DNA of 56,042 nt. Origin: Thermoplasmata archaeon (GTDB lineage Archaea; Thermoplasmatota; Poseidoniia; Poseidoniales; Thalassarchaeaceae). Position numbers and translations under genes: made by a program. The stretch is from contig PBXQ01000054.1 of NCBI GenBank assembly GCA_002727675.1, positions 1 to 56,042 on the forward strand. Reading direction: 5' to 3'. Position 1 is the stretch's first letter. Every line of letters begins with the position of its first letter. The notes beneath the pieces are model-generated. The model was not told the DNA's origin and made no database searches. It worked only from the letters and a program-made list of their open reading frames with translations. Below are positions 29,304 through 43,154 of this stretch, one piece after another.

Positions 29304-30799
29304 TCGCTCCATTTCCGGGTATAACTGTCAGTTATAATTTCAATGAATTTGCCATCATGGCAAATTAACTCACCTTGTGAGCTCAAACCACACACATTTA
29401 ATTTCATGCCACTGTCAGAAATTGCGAACTTACCAGGGGATAAATGGTTAGACATTAAATTCCAAATTGAATTTGTATAATCGTTTATGTTTGGCACTAA
29501 TTCATGGTTTTCGTAAAGTGATGAAATTGAGCAATTTAGAATTTTTGCATATTCTTCTAGATTTAATTCTTTATTGGTTATGACATCATTAATACTAGCA
29601 ATGGGCAATTTATTGATTTGTTGAGATGTTATATTTACTCCAATTCCTAATACGATTTTTTGTTTCCCTCCAAACTGTCTACCTTCAATCAGGCAGCCAG
29701 CGATTTTACCGTCCCTATTCCATACATCATTTGGCCATTGTAAATTGATGCCTAATTCCTTGATTTGTTTACAGTTAGTCCAATGGCTAGAGGCTAAAGG
29801 GGTTTTTGTTAAAGCACAAATTGAATCCACAACTGATAAAGCAGCAGACAACTGAAAATTCCCTTGGTTTCCTGAAACAATATTTGGATCAAGGTTCCAA
29901 CTACCTGCAAAATCTCCCTTATTTGTAATCCATTCTCTATCACGTTGGCCGCGTCCAGATGTCTGTTTTCGTGCAATAATACATTGTCCAATTTTTCGTT
30001 CTTTGTCCAGTAAAAATCGATTAGTAGATTCTATTTCATCATGCCATTCAATATGTGTTCCTTGAAAAGGTCTCCATGCAGAAAAACAGGTTATTCGTTC
30101 TCCATCGCCCAATTCGTACTCTTCAATGGTTCTGGTAGCCCATCCAGCCAGACGCCAATTACTTTGCAACATATTGCCTCTAATGTTATTTGTGTGGATT
30201 AAGTATACAGCCCCCGAATTTTTTAGCATCCTTGGTTTTTCTTCAAGTAATGAAATTAAAAGTTCACCCCAACCTTTTTCCCCATCATTATCTAGTAATC
30301 CTGCATCTTCCAGTGGACCTAATCGTATTTCATTTTCATTGATTGGTTCTAAATATGGTAGGTTCCAAATTATTAAATCAAATGGTGCTTCTGAATTGAA
30401 TATATTTTCTAACTGTTTGTTTGACTTATTGTGATCTCCGACCCCTTCCTCGTATACTTTAATTTCAACATTATTTTCAATTGCGTTTCCAATTGTTGAA
30501 GCAACAGCAAGAGGGTTAATGTCACATGCAACAACATCCCAACCATTGAATGCTGCAGATATTGAAACAACTCCAGTTCCACAACCGATTTCTAGTAATT
30601 TCTTTCCCTTACCATCGCCAATTAATGATATGCATTTATCAATTAAATTTGTATCTTCTCTAGGTGGGTATACTGTTGGTGGAATAATTATTGAAATCTC
30701 ATTTCCTTTACTACTAATCCATTTTTTCTCAACAGGGATTGAATTTTGATAGCCGACCTCTCTTTGAATTGGGCCGTCCATAATATTGCGGGTAGGCAT
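29300..30799 (-). CDS. Fusion: HemK/Mtq2-like class I methyltransferase + biotin-protein ligase (BirA)
   Basis: N-term PREDTNLIDKCI, LLEIGCGTGVVSI, IIWNLPYLEP; C-term ESTNRFLLD, TSGRGQRDREW, LQWPNDVW, GKIAGCLIEG, GIGVNI. Confidence 0.9.
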   Translation of the reverse strand: MPTRNIMDGPIQREVGYQNSIPVEKKWISSKGNEISIIIPPTVYPPREDTNLIDKCISLIGDGKGKKLLEIGCGTGVVSISAAFNGWDVVACDINPLAVASTIGNAIENNVEIKVYEEGVGDHNKSNKQLENIFNSEAPFDLIIWNLPYLEPINENEIRLGPLEDAGLLDNDGEKGWGELLISLLEEKPRMLKNSGAVYLIHTNNIRGNMLQSNWRLAGWATRTIEEYELGDGERITCFSAWRPFQGTHIEWHDEIESTNRFLLDKERKIGQCIIARKQTSGRGQRDREWITNKGDFAGSWNLDPNIVSGNQGNFQLSAALSVVDSICALTKTPLASSHWTNCKQIKELGINLQWPNDVWNRDGKIAGCLIEGRQFGGKQKIVLGIGVNITSQQINKLPIASINDVITNKELNLEEYAKILNCSISSLYENHELVPNINDYTNSIWNLMSNHLSPGKFAISDSGMKLNVCGLSSQGELICHDGKFIEIITDSYTRKWSD

Positions 30800-30810
30800 T
30801 GATTATTCAA

Positions 30811-30816
30811 AATTTA
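30811..30816 (+). promoter_or_regulatory. Putative archaeal TATA-like box upstream of structured RNA/tRNA-Lys
   Basis: AT-rich aatttaatg about 25-30 nt upstream of a GC-rich structured segment beginning about 30839. Confidence 0.3.
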
Positions 30817-30838
30817 ATGTGAATTTGTGGATACCTTT

Positions 30839-30953
30839 ATGTCGGACTCATGTAAAGGGTATTCTGGAGCGCCAACTCCGATTATGACCGAGCGGTCGTT
30901 AGGGTCAGCGTACGCTGTGCGGCAGGTTTTTGAAGGGTACCCAAGTCCGACGT
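30839..30953 (+). ncRNA. Candidate structured non-coding RNA (or tRNA/RNAP-operon leader)
   Basis: Closing helix ATGTCGGACT/AGTCCGACGT (30839-48/30944-53, one wobble), GGGTA/TACCC (30857-61/30938-42), hairpins TGGAG-CGCCAA-CTCCG, ATGACC-GAGC-GGTCGT, CAGC-GTAC-GCTG. GC-rich in an AT-rich context. Confidence 0.45.
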
Positions 30954-30970
30954 TATCTCCTATTAGCCAT

Positions 30971-31044
30971 GGGCCTGTAGCTCAGTCAGGTGGAGCGACG
31001 GACTTTTAATCCGTTGGTCGCGGGTTCGAACCCCGTCAGGCCCG
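30971..31044 (+). tRNA. tRNA-Lys (anticodon UUU), CCA not encoded
   Basis: Acceptor GGGCCTG/CAGGCCC, D-arm GCTC..GAGC, anticodon arm ACGGA-CTTTTAA-TCCGT, T-arm GCGGG-TTCGAAC-CCCGT. Confidence 0.96.
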
Positions 31045-31095
31045 CTCCACCAATTGGGCCTCAGTCCATCGTTTTTGGAGTCTGGGGGAAAGGGC

Positions 31096-31686
31096 GTGGC
31101 GGTCAAATCATCAACTAAGAAACGACTAATGGAATTGGGTGTAAAAGAGGAGCTGGCACACAAGTTGGCGGATGATGCCAACATGGATACCATCAAGAAG
31201 ATGAGTGCCAATGATGTTGCTACTAAACTTGGATTGAAGATGGGTGACAATGAACTTGAGACCATTATGGATATTATTCGTGAACAATCTGCATCAAAAC
31301 GTCGCAGACCCACACGCCGGGTTGAGATGAAAGCAGAATTGCGTAAGTTGGAAACAAGTATTCCTTTGGGTGAAATGAGATTTAATGTTTTGAATCATGA
31401 ACTTGTACCACTCCATGAATTAGTTTCCGAAGATGAAGAAATGGAAGAATTGTCTCCCTGGGAATTGATAGGTTCTGATGTAGATGGCAATCAAAGATTA
31501 CGCAGGGAATTGTTGCCTAAGATTTTGATTACTGATCCAGCTATTCAGGCTCTCAAAGAGGCTCTAGAGTTGGAAAATGATGAACTTAGGGCTGGTTGGT
31601 TGAATAACAGGGTGGTGCGAATCACACGCCGTAGCCCATCTGCAGGTATTCACGTAGCTTACAGGTTAGTAGTAGAGGGTAATTAA
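31096..31686 (+). CDS. rpoH: RNA polymerase subunit H (Rpb5-like) with N-terminal helical extension
   Basis: FNVLNHELVPLHELVSEDEE...LPKILITDPAIQAL...VRITRRSPSAGIHVAYRLVV. Likely GTG start at 31096 (VAVKSSTKKRL). Confidence 0.92.
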   Translation: MAVKSSTKKRLMELGVKEELAHKLADDANMDTIKKMSANDVATKLGLKMGDNELETIMDIIREQSASKRRRPTRRVEMKAELRKLETSIPLGEMRFNVLNHELVPLHELVSEDEEMEELSPWELIGSDVDGNQRLRRELLPKILITDPAIQALKEALELENDELRAGWLNNRVVRITRRSPSAGIHVAYRLVVEGN

Positions 31687-31692
31687 GGAGGT
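31687..31692 (+). promoter_or_regulatory. Shine-Dalgarno sequence GGAGGT upstream of rpoB
   Basis: ggaggt 8 nt before ATG at 31700. Confidence 0.75.
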
Positions 31693-31699
31693 TAATGAC

Positions 31700-34600
31700 A
31701 TGAAAGAAATTATTGAAACATTCTTTAGAGAAAGAAGTCTTGTGAACCATCAAATTGCTTCATACGATGATTGTCTTCCCAAAGGAGATGGCCGTAATTG
31801 TCGTTTTGAAAAAATTGTACAAGGGATAAAAATAGGAACAGACGAGGTAATTGAAGATGATGAAGGAGGATTAGTCAAACTGGACGTCCTAGATAACGAA
31901 ATTACAGTACGAATGAAGAATTTAACTTTGGGTCCCCCAACAATTCGTGAAGCAAATGGAGCAAATAATTACGACGCGACACCTTTAGAGTGCCGGTTGA
32001 GAAAATTGACTTATTCTTCTCCAATTATGCTGGATTTTACTATTCACCGTGAAGACCACCCTACTCCAATTAAGGAAGAATCAGTACAAATTGGTAGTTT
32101 GCCAATTATGGTTAGGTCAGAGAGATGCAATCTAAATCCTGGGCATGTTGACCCCAACCGCATTCTTAAGCCGGAATCTAGTGAAGAGGATAAAGAAGTA
32201 TACATGTCCCTTCTTAAGAAAAAAGGAGAAGACCCATATGATCCAGGTGGTTATTTCATTATTAACGGAACAGAAAGAGTCCTCATTTCTATGGAAGATT
32301 TAGCACCTAACAGGGTTACCGTTGAGATGAATAAGAGATATACCCGTCAAACAGAAGTTGCTAAGATATTTTCTCAGAAAGATGGTGTACGTAAGCCGTT
32401 AACTGTGGAAAAGAGAAAAGATGGAATGTTGATGGTGAAAATCAGTAGTGCAGGTGCTCAGGTAATTCCTGCTGTTTTATTGATGCGTGCTTTGGGAATA
32501 AATTCAGATGAAGAGATATTCTCATCAATTGCTGGACATAAAGATGCTTTCAAGTATGTTGTTGCCAACATTAACCACGTAAGAGACCCTGAAATCAAGG
32601 ACCCTTATGCAGTTGAAACAAATGAGGAAGCTATTGCATGGTTAGAGAAGAAATTCGCAGCAGGGCAACAAAAAGAATATCGTGAACAGCGAGTAAATAA
32701 TTTGATGGACAAAGAGTTACTGCCTCATCTTGGGCAACAACCAGAACACAGAATGAAGAAAGCCGTATTCTTGGGTAGAATTGTTCGTCAAGTTCTAGAG
32801 ATGGCCATTACAGATAAAAAAGCAAATGACAAGGATCATTATGCAAATAAGAGAGTAAGATTGGCAGGTGATTTGATTGAGGATTTGTTCAGAGTTAGTA
32901 TGACTCAATTGGCTCGTGATTTGAAGTACCAATTAGAAAGACACCATAACAGAAAGAGAGAGTTGAAGATTAACAGTTGTTTACGTCCGGATGTTTTGAC
33001 ATCTAAGATTATGCACGCTTTAGCAACTGGTAATTGGGTTGGTGGTAGAACAGGAGTTAGTCAACTTTTGGACCGTACCACATATATTTCTGCACTTTCA
33101 CATATGCGTAGAGTTACAAGTCCTCTTGTAAGAAGCCAACCTCATTTCGAAGCTCGTGATTTACACCCAACCCAATGGGGCAGGCTTTGCCCTAATGAGA
33201 CTCCAGAAGGTCAAAATTGTGGTTTGGTAAAGAACGCATCCCAAATGATTGACGTTTCTGAAGCAGTTTCTGAAATTGAGGTGCAAGAGTTACTAAGAGA
33301 AGCAAATGTAGTTGAGCCAGAAGATTGGTCAGAGGGTTCAAGAATACATGTAAATGGAGATATTTTTGGTTTGCATAAGAACCCAAACCGTCTCATAACT
33401 CATTTCAAGCGTCGCCGCAGAAACGGCCGTATCCGCCCAGAAGTAAGTATTCGTCACGATTCTGTTAATAGGGATATTTTCATCAATACTGACAAAGGGC
33501 GTATTCTCCGTCCATTATTGGTATTGGATAATGGGAATATGGTTCTTGCAAAAGAGCACATAGAGGCATTGAGAGAACGTGAAATTACATTCAAGGATTT
33601 GGTAAATAAAGGAGTGGTTGAATGGGTTGATGCAGAAGAAGAAGAAGATCTTCTAATTGCGCCAAGGCCATATGATTTGCCAGCTTTGTCTCCAAAGCAT
33701 AAAAGGCCAATTAACCCTGCTAAAGTTAATTGGAAGAATCTTGGCGAATTCGACATTTCTCATGCTGATTTAGAAGTGGATGTGCAATTGTCTAATGGTG
33801 ATTGGGTAACTGAGAAAATGAAATTACCACTGAATTACTTCCAAGAAGAAATTGAAAAATTACGCCGTAAAGAAAAGAAGAGTGGTGATGTTCTTGTATA
33901 TACTCACGTGGAAATAGATCCTCAACTAATTCTTGGTGTTTGTGCTAGTTTAGTTCCTTATCCGGAGCACAACTCTACACCTCGTGTTACTGGCGGTACT
34001 GCTATGGTTAAGCAATCACTAGGTTTACCTGCAAGTAATCACAGATTAAGGCCTGATACTAGGATGCATATTTTGGATTACCCGCAACGTTCTATAGTTC
34101 AAACAAAATCTATGGAAACCACCAATTTCGTCAACAGACCAGGTGGGCAAAATTTCATTGTAGCAATATTAAGTCATCATGGATATAATATGCAAGACGC
34201 TGTGATTATGAACCGCGCATCTGTTGAAAGGTCTCTTGGGCGTTCAAGTTTCGTCCGTACATACAATGCAGAGAAGAAAAGGTTCCCAGGTGGTCAACAA
34301 GAAGAGATTCAGATTCCAGGTGCAGGGCAAGATGAAGTAAAAGGAAGGAAGGATAGTTCTGAGTATGATCATTTAGAATATGATGGTCTCCCACATCCTG
34401 AGACAATGTTGTCTGGTAAAAGAGATGATGATCCTGCTGTTTTGGTTGGAAAAACTAGTCCACCACGTTTCCTTGAAGAAGGTCATGGTGCTTTCATGAT
34501 GGGTCAGTACCGTCAAGAGTCTAGTATGCACGTTCGTCATGGTGAGAGTGGAAATGTAGATCATCTCTTTGTGACTGAAAGTTTGGACGCAGGGCGCTTA

Positions 34601-35377
34601 GTAAGAATTACCTTACGTCAACATCGTATTCCTGAATTAGGTGACAAGTTTTCATCTAGGCACGGTCAGAAGGGTGTCATTGGTCGCCTAGTTAATCAAG
34701 AGGATATGCCATTTACAGTTGATGGTGTTGTCCCGGATTTGATCATTAATCCTCACGCGATTCCAAGTAGGATGACAGTTGCTCACATTCTAGAAATGAT
34801 TGGTGGGAAAACAGGCGCAATGGAAGGTCGTTTCATTGACGCTTCTGCATTTTCTAGTGAAAAGGAAGCATCTATTCGTGAAGGTTTGCTAAGGAATGGT
34901 TTCCAGCACACTGGTCGTGAGAAGATGATTAATGGTGAGACTGGTGAGGAGTATCCATCTAACATCTTTGTAGGATGTATTTATTATCAGAAACTTCATC
35001 ATATGGTGAGTAGTAAGATTCACGCACGTAGTCGTGGTAGAGTGCAGATTCTAACAAGACAACCGACTGAAGGTCGTGCACGTCAAGGTGGTTTGAGGTT
35101 TGGTGAAATGGAGCGTGATTGTCTAATTGCTCATGGTGCTTCAATGGTAATTAAGGATAGATTGCTAGATGAATCTGATGGTGTCCATCTAGCAGTGTGT
35201 GCAGAAAGTGGGCACATTGCTTATTGGGATAACAGAAGAAGATGTTACATCAGTCCAGTCCATGGTGAAAGTGCAGAGGTACATTTAGTTGAAACCTCAT
35301 ATGCATTTAAGTTGTTATTAGATGAAATGAAATCTCTTGGGGTCGCTATGAGGCTTCAGTTGGAGGATAGGAAGTGA
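31700..35377 (+). CDS. rpoB: RNA polymerase subunit B, undivided (B''+B')
   Basis: 1225 aa; GGYFIINGTERVLI, LCPNETPEGQNCGLVKN, GDKFSSRHGQKGVIG. Confidence 0.97.
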   Translation: MKEIIETFFRERSLVNHQIASYDDCLPKGDGRNCRFEKIVQGIKIGTDEVIEDDEGGLVKLDVLDNEITVRMKNLTLGPPTIREANGANNYDATPLECRLRKLTYSSPIMLDFTIHREDHPTPIKEESVQIGSLPIMVRSERCNLNPGHVDPNRILKPESSEEDKEVYMSLLKKKGEDPYDPGGYFIINGTERVLISMEDLAPNRVTVEMNKRYTRQTEVAKIFSQKDGVRKPLTVEKRKDGMLMVKISSAGAQVIPAVLLMRALGINSDEEIFSSIAGHKDAFKYVVANINHVRDPEIKDPYAVETNEEAIAWLEKKFAAGQQKEYREQRVNNLMDKELLPHLGQQPEHRMKKAVFLGRIVRQVLEMAITDKKANDKDHYANKRVRLAGDLIEDLFRVSMTQLARDLKYQLERHHNRKRELKINSCLRPDVLTSKIMHALATGNWVGGRTGVSQLLDRTTYISALSHMRRVTSPLVRSQPHFEARDLHPTQWGRLCPNETPEGQNCGLVKNASQMIDVSEAVSEIEVQELLREANVVEPEDWSEGSRIHVNGDIFGLHKNPNRLITHFKRRRRNGRIRPEVSIRHDSVNRDIFINTDKGRILRPLLVLDNGNMVLAKEHIEALREREITFKDLVNKGVVEWVDAEEEEDLLIAPRPYDLPALSPKHKRPINPAKVNWKNLGEFDISHADLEVDVQLSNGDWVTEKMKLPLNYFQEEIEKLRRKEKKSGDVLVYTHVEIDPQLILGVCASLVPYPEHNSTPRVTGGTAMVKQSLGLPASNHRLRPDTRMHILDYPQRSIVQTKSMETTNFVNRPGGQNFIVAILSHHGYNMQDAVIMNRASVERSLGRSSFVRTYNAEKKRFPGGQQEEIQIPGAGQDEVKGRKDSSEYDHLEYDGLPHPETMLSGKRDDDPAVLVGKTSPPRFLEEGHGAFMMGQYRQESSMHVRHGESGNVDHLFVTESLDAGRLVRITLRQHRIPELGDKFSSRHGQKGVIGRLVNQEDMPFTVDGVVPDLIINPHAIPSRMTVAHILEMIGGKTGAMEGRFIDASAFSSEKEASIREGLLRNGFQHTGREKMINGETGEEYPSNIFVGCIYYQKLHHMVSSKIHARSRGRVQILTRQPTEGRARQGGLRFGEMERDCLIAHGASMVIKDRLLDESDGVHLAVCAESGHIAYWDNRRRCYISPVHGESAEVHLVETSYAFKLLLDEMKSLGVAMRLQLEDRK

Positions 35378-35381
35378 TAAC

Positions 35382-40012
<4,631 letters not shown>

Positions 40013-40045
40013 TTACAATCCCACCATGAGAAACAAAGTGAGTAT

Positions 40046-40050
40046 GGAGG
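40046..40050 (+). promoter_or_regulatory. Shine-Dalgarno GGAGG upstream of rpl30e
   Basis: ggagg 8 nt before ATG at 40059. Confidence 0.7.
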
Positions 40051-40058
40051 AATAAATA

Positions 40059-40358
40059 ATGGATATAATTAGACAATTAAAGATGGCATTGAAGAGTGGA
40101 AAGTTATTGTTTGGTCAAAACCAGACTGCAGCAGCATGCGCCCGAGGTGAAGCAAAATTAGTCATCATGGCAGCTAACTGCCCTGGTGAATATTTAGATG
40201 ATTTACATGCGAGTCACCCAGATGTCCCAATGCATCGTGTTACTATGGTAAATCGGGAACTTGGTGCAGCTTGTGCTAAGCCATTCCACGTTAGTACCAT
40301 TTGTGTGGTAGATGCAGGTAATAGTGATTTACTCTCACTAAAAGGTAATATTGATTGA
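40059..40358 (+). CDS. rpl30e: Ribosomal protein L30e
   Basis: MDIIRQLKMALKSGKLLFGQNQTAAACARGEAKLVIMAANCP; canonical position after rpoA2. Confidence 0.92.
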   Translation: MDIIRQLKMALKSGKLLFGQNQTAAACARGEAKLVIMAANCPGEYLDDLHASHPDVPMHRVTMVNRELGAACAKPFHVSTICVVDAGNSDLLSLKGNID

Positions 40359-41413
40359 TTTCTGGTAATTTATATTACTCTTTATTTCGCCAATTTATCT
40401 TTGTTGAAGGCATAGCATTGATGTGCTCTCATGATAGCGGAGAGATAATGGCAATTTCATTATCTTCAGTTCTAGATGAACTTGGTATTGGAATAAAACC
40501 TTCAGGTATTGTATGCAGAACCCCTGGGATTAATTGTTTAGGGGTAATTGAATCTATTAGTGATTTAGATTTCAAGTCACCAGTCCCAGTAGGTTCTTTT
40601 GTTTGGCATGCTGAACCTGGTTGGGCTCCAATTGATAGAATGGAACTAGAGCGTTGGCTAGTAGATTCTCCTAAAGGAGTTCATTGGATAATTTCTGAGA
40701 GGAATTTATTAGATATTGAAGGCGTAGCTATTCTTGAACATATAGATTTAACAATTTGGGGCATAGATGATTTAGCTAAATGGCTAGGTCACGCCTTGTT
40801 ATCGGGTAGGATTTCATTATCAATCGAATCAAACAAATCAGAATCTATTAATTCTATTTCTCAGAGAATAAAAAATAATTCACCTAAGCCATTGAATGTA
40901 GTTGCATATAAGCCAAAGGTAAACTTAACCGAATGGTTATCTCAGAGGGGTTACGAAAGATTACCAGTCAGGCCAATTTTATTGGAAGGTAGACAATGGG
41001 TTGTTGAAGGAAAATTGATAGGTCCAGATGATGTTAGTGAAAGACATAGTTGGAAATTAATTGATGATCCATTCACTGGGGAATTAAGCAGATATGGGGA
41101 TGTAGAGTCATTACCCTCAATCCCTCATCTTGAACGTGTAACTCCTTTAACATTGAAAACAACTGAAATGGTGAGGTCGGAATTGCCTTCAATTTGTGAA
41201 GAAAGGCGGCATTGGAGGATGGATTCAGGAAACGAATCAGGCACGCAAGGTAGTATATTGCATTGGTGGAGAATAAGTGAAAAGGATGCAAGTATGTCTC
41301 ATTCTCCAGTTTTAATACCTGCTTGGGATGTTAACTTCCCGGGTTCTGGCTGGATGTTAGTTCATGGGCTGACTGGCGAAGTTTTGAATTCACCATTAAG
41401 TAATAGATCCTAA
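40355..41413 (+). CDS. Hypothetical protein in the position where nusA is often found
   Basis: 352 aa ORF; start could be at MCSHDSGEIMAIS; no domain recognised. Confidence 0.6.
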   Translation: MISGNLYYSLFRQFIFVEGIALMCSHDSGEIMAISLSSVLDELGIGIKPSGIVCRTPGINCLGVIESISDLDFKSPVPVGSFVWHAEPGWAPIDRMELERWLVDSPKGVHWIISERNLLDIEGVAILEHIDLTIWGIDDLAKWLGHALLSGRISLSIESNKSESINSISQRIKNNSPKPLNVVAYKPKVNLTEWLSQRGYERLPVRPILLEGRQWVVEGKLIGPDDVSERHSWKLIDDPFTGELSRYGDVESLPSIPHLERVTPLTLKTTEMVRSELPSICEERRHWRMDSGNESGTQGSILHWWRISEKDASMSHSPVLIPAWDVNFPGSGWMLVHGLTGEVLNSPLSNRS

Positions 41414-41417
41414 TTAA

Positions 41418-42140
41418 TTAATCAAATAATGGGCCCAAAATAGTTACAGAGCCTGAACTAATATCAATTGCCTGCTTTTCCATGCTGTGTCTGACATGCC
41501 TCATCTTTTCAATTTGCAAAGTCCTCACGATCTTTCCATTCCTTCTATCCAAACCTAAGTTAATGATACCATCAGCGATGAAACCTTCATTCCCCTGTAG
41601 TTCAGCATGTTCGCCTGGTTGTCTTTCGGTTATGATGAATGTGTAAAGGCCTTGAGTTCTAAGAAAATCAAAGAATCCAAACATTTTCTTCCTCATTTCT
41701 TCATCAACGCTAGTTAAACTGTAAATTGCACCAAGGCTATCAAGAATAAAAACAGAGAATTGACTTCCCCTTTCTTGCTTAAAATGCTGTATCATTCTTT
41801 TAGTGAATTTTAGATAGTCCATAGCTTCATTTTCTTTCCTTAATTCAGTAAGATCAGTGATTTGAAGGTTGGTGGGCAACTCTAAACCCATTGAGTTACA
41901 GGTTTTTAGTAAACTATCAACTGTTTCTTCAACAGTACAGTACAATCCAAACTCACCCGTGCGCTTAAGATGATTAGAAATCATGGATAATGAAAAACTC
42001 GTTTTCATAGACCCCGGTGGGCCTGTAACCAGACTTAGATAAGGTGGTTCAATATCATTGCTAATTACTCGCTCCATTCTTGTAATGCCGCCAACAAACA
42101 TGTTACTCGTGCGTTGGATTTTATGGGTCTTCTTAATCAT
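41418..42140 (-). CDS. RAD55/KaiC-like RecA-superfamily ATPase
   Basis: LVTGPPGSMKTSFSLSMISNHLKRTGEFGLYCTVEE; FVILDSLGA Walker B-like; FIITERQPGE. Confidence 0.85.
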   Translation of the reverse strand: MIKKTHKIQRTSNMFVGGITRMERVISNDIEPPYLSLVTGPPGSMKTSFSLSMISNHLKRTGEFGLYCTVEETVDSLLKTCNSMGLELPTNLQITDLTELRKENEAMDYLKFTKRMIQHFKQERGSQFSVFILDSLGAIYSLTSVDEEMRKKMFGFFDFLRTQGLYTFIITERQPGEHAELQGNEGFIADGIINLGLDRRNGKIVRTLQIEKMRHVRHSMEKQAIDISSGSVTILGPLFD

Positions 42141-42288
42141 TATCTTAAATATCTCATTGGAGGGCAGTTATTTGATTATAATCAGTTGATTCAATTAATC
42201 ATAGTGATTTAATAACCATGTCTCTGTCGTGGGTTTGCGTGATACCAGCCCTTTGGGTTGAGAGAATGGAATTGGAGGCTTGTAATCG

Positions 42289-43143
42289 ATGCAGGAAGCA
42301 CTGAAACGTGTCGAAGTAGAAGCTGAAAAATTCATGACAAAACATCAAGAAAGACGTGATGAATGGAATACAAAAGTAGTTAATTTCCGAACACAACGTG
42401 ACCAAATTAATGGTCAGAAACGTGAGTTATATGATGAAATTGAAAGGCAAAGAGGCGTTAGAGATAAGGAGAATTCTAGGGCCCGTGAAGCAAAAACACA
42501 GCGTCGTGAAGCTAATGAAAAATATTTGTCTTTACGTGAAGAATTATTTGGTCCTGAGGAGAAGGGCAAAAAACAACGGAAAAAAGGAGATACTGTTGAA
42601 TCAATAAAAAAGAGGATGAATTCATTAGAATTAAAATATCAAATTGGTGGTTTTCCTGGTCGTAAAGGAGAAGATCAGTTTCGTGATGAAATGACTAAAT
42701 TATCACGAAAGTTACGTGAATTACAAGCAGATCAATCAAAAAATCAGGAATCTTTTGATAATCCAGAATTAAAAAATTTACATGAGATTAGGGAAGCCGC
42801 TCATCGTGAAGTAATTGAGTCTGCGGATGCTGCACAGGCAGCACACGATTTGATGGGTAAATTGCAGGCTGAAACTAAGAGAATGAATGGAGAACATGAA
42901 ACGGCCCATCGCTCTTACATTTCAGCAAAAACTGAGGCTGATTTAGAGCATCAATATTACATTGTAGCGATGCGTTGTGTTTACAGTGCCCGACACCTAA
43001 CTAAGGCGATTCAAGATAGGGCGGATGGAATCCAACCATCTAAGGTTGAAGCCACAAGCCAAAACATCGATTTGATGAGTGCTTTGATGTCTGGTCAAGC
43101 CCTTACTACAGAACAGTTAATGGCTATGAAGAGGAAAGATTGA
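42289..43143 (+). CDS. Coiled-coil protein (COG1340-like)
   Basis: Highly charged heptad-rich; C-term SALMSGQALTTEQLMAMKRK. Confidence 0.75.
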   Translation: MQEALKRVEVEAEKFMTKHQERRDEWNTKVVNFRTQRDQINGQKRELYDEIERQRGVRDKENSRAREAKTQRREANEKYLSLREELFGPEEKGKKQRKKGDTVESIKKRMNSLELKYQIGGFPGRKGEDQFRDEMTKLSRKLRELQADQSKNQESFDNPELKNLHEIREAAHREVIESADAAQAAHDLMGKLQAETKRMNGEHETAHRSYISAKTEADLEHQYYIVAMRCVYSARHLTKAIQDRADGIQPSKVEATSQNIDLMSALMSGQALTTEQLMAMKRKD

Positions 43144-43154
43144 GCGGTGATGTT

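Noticed and set aside
30839-30953. 5S rRNA as the identity of the structured RNA candidate
   Set aside because: Length and a 10-bp terminal helix fit, but the conserved GAAC...GAAGUUAAG loop/helix III region and a helix II pairing are not present. Infernal would settle it.
30827-31009. 60-aa ORF across the tRNA-Lys leader
   Set aside because: Overlaps the tRNA gene and structured region; no coding-like features.
33192-33386. Antisense ORFs within rpoB/rpoA genes
   Set aside because: Fully inside highly conserved RNAP genes on the opposite strand; no independent support.
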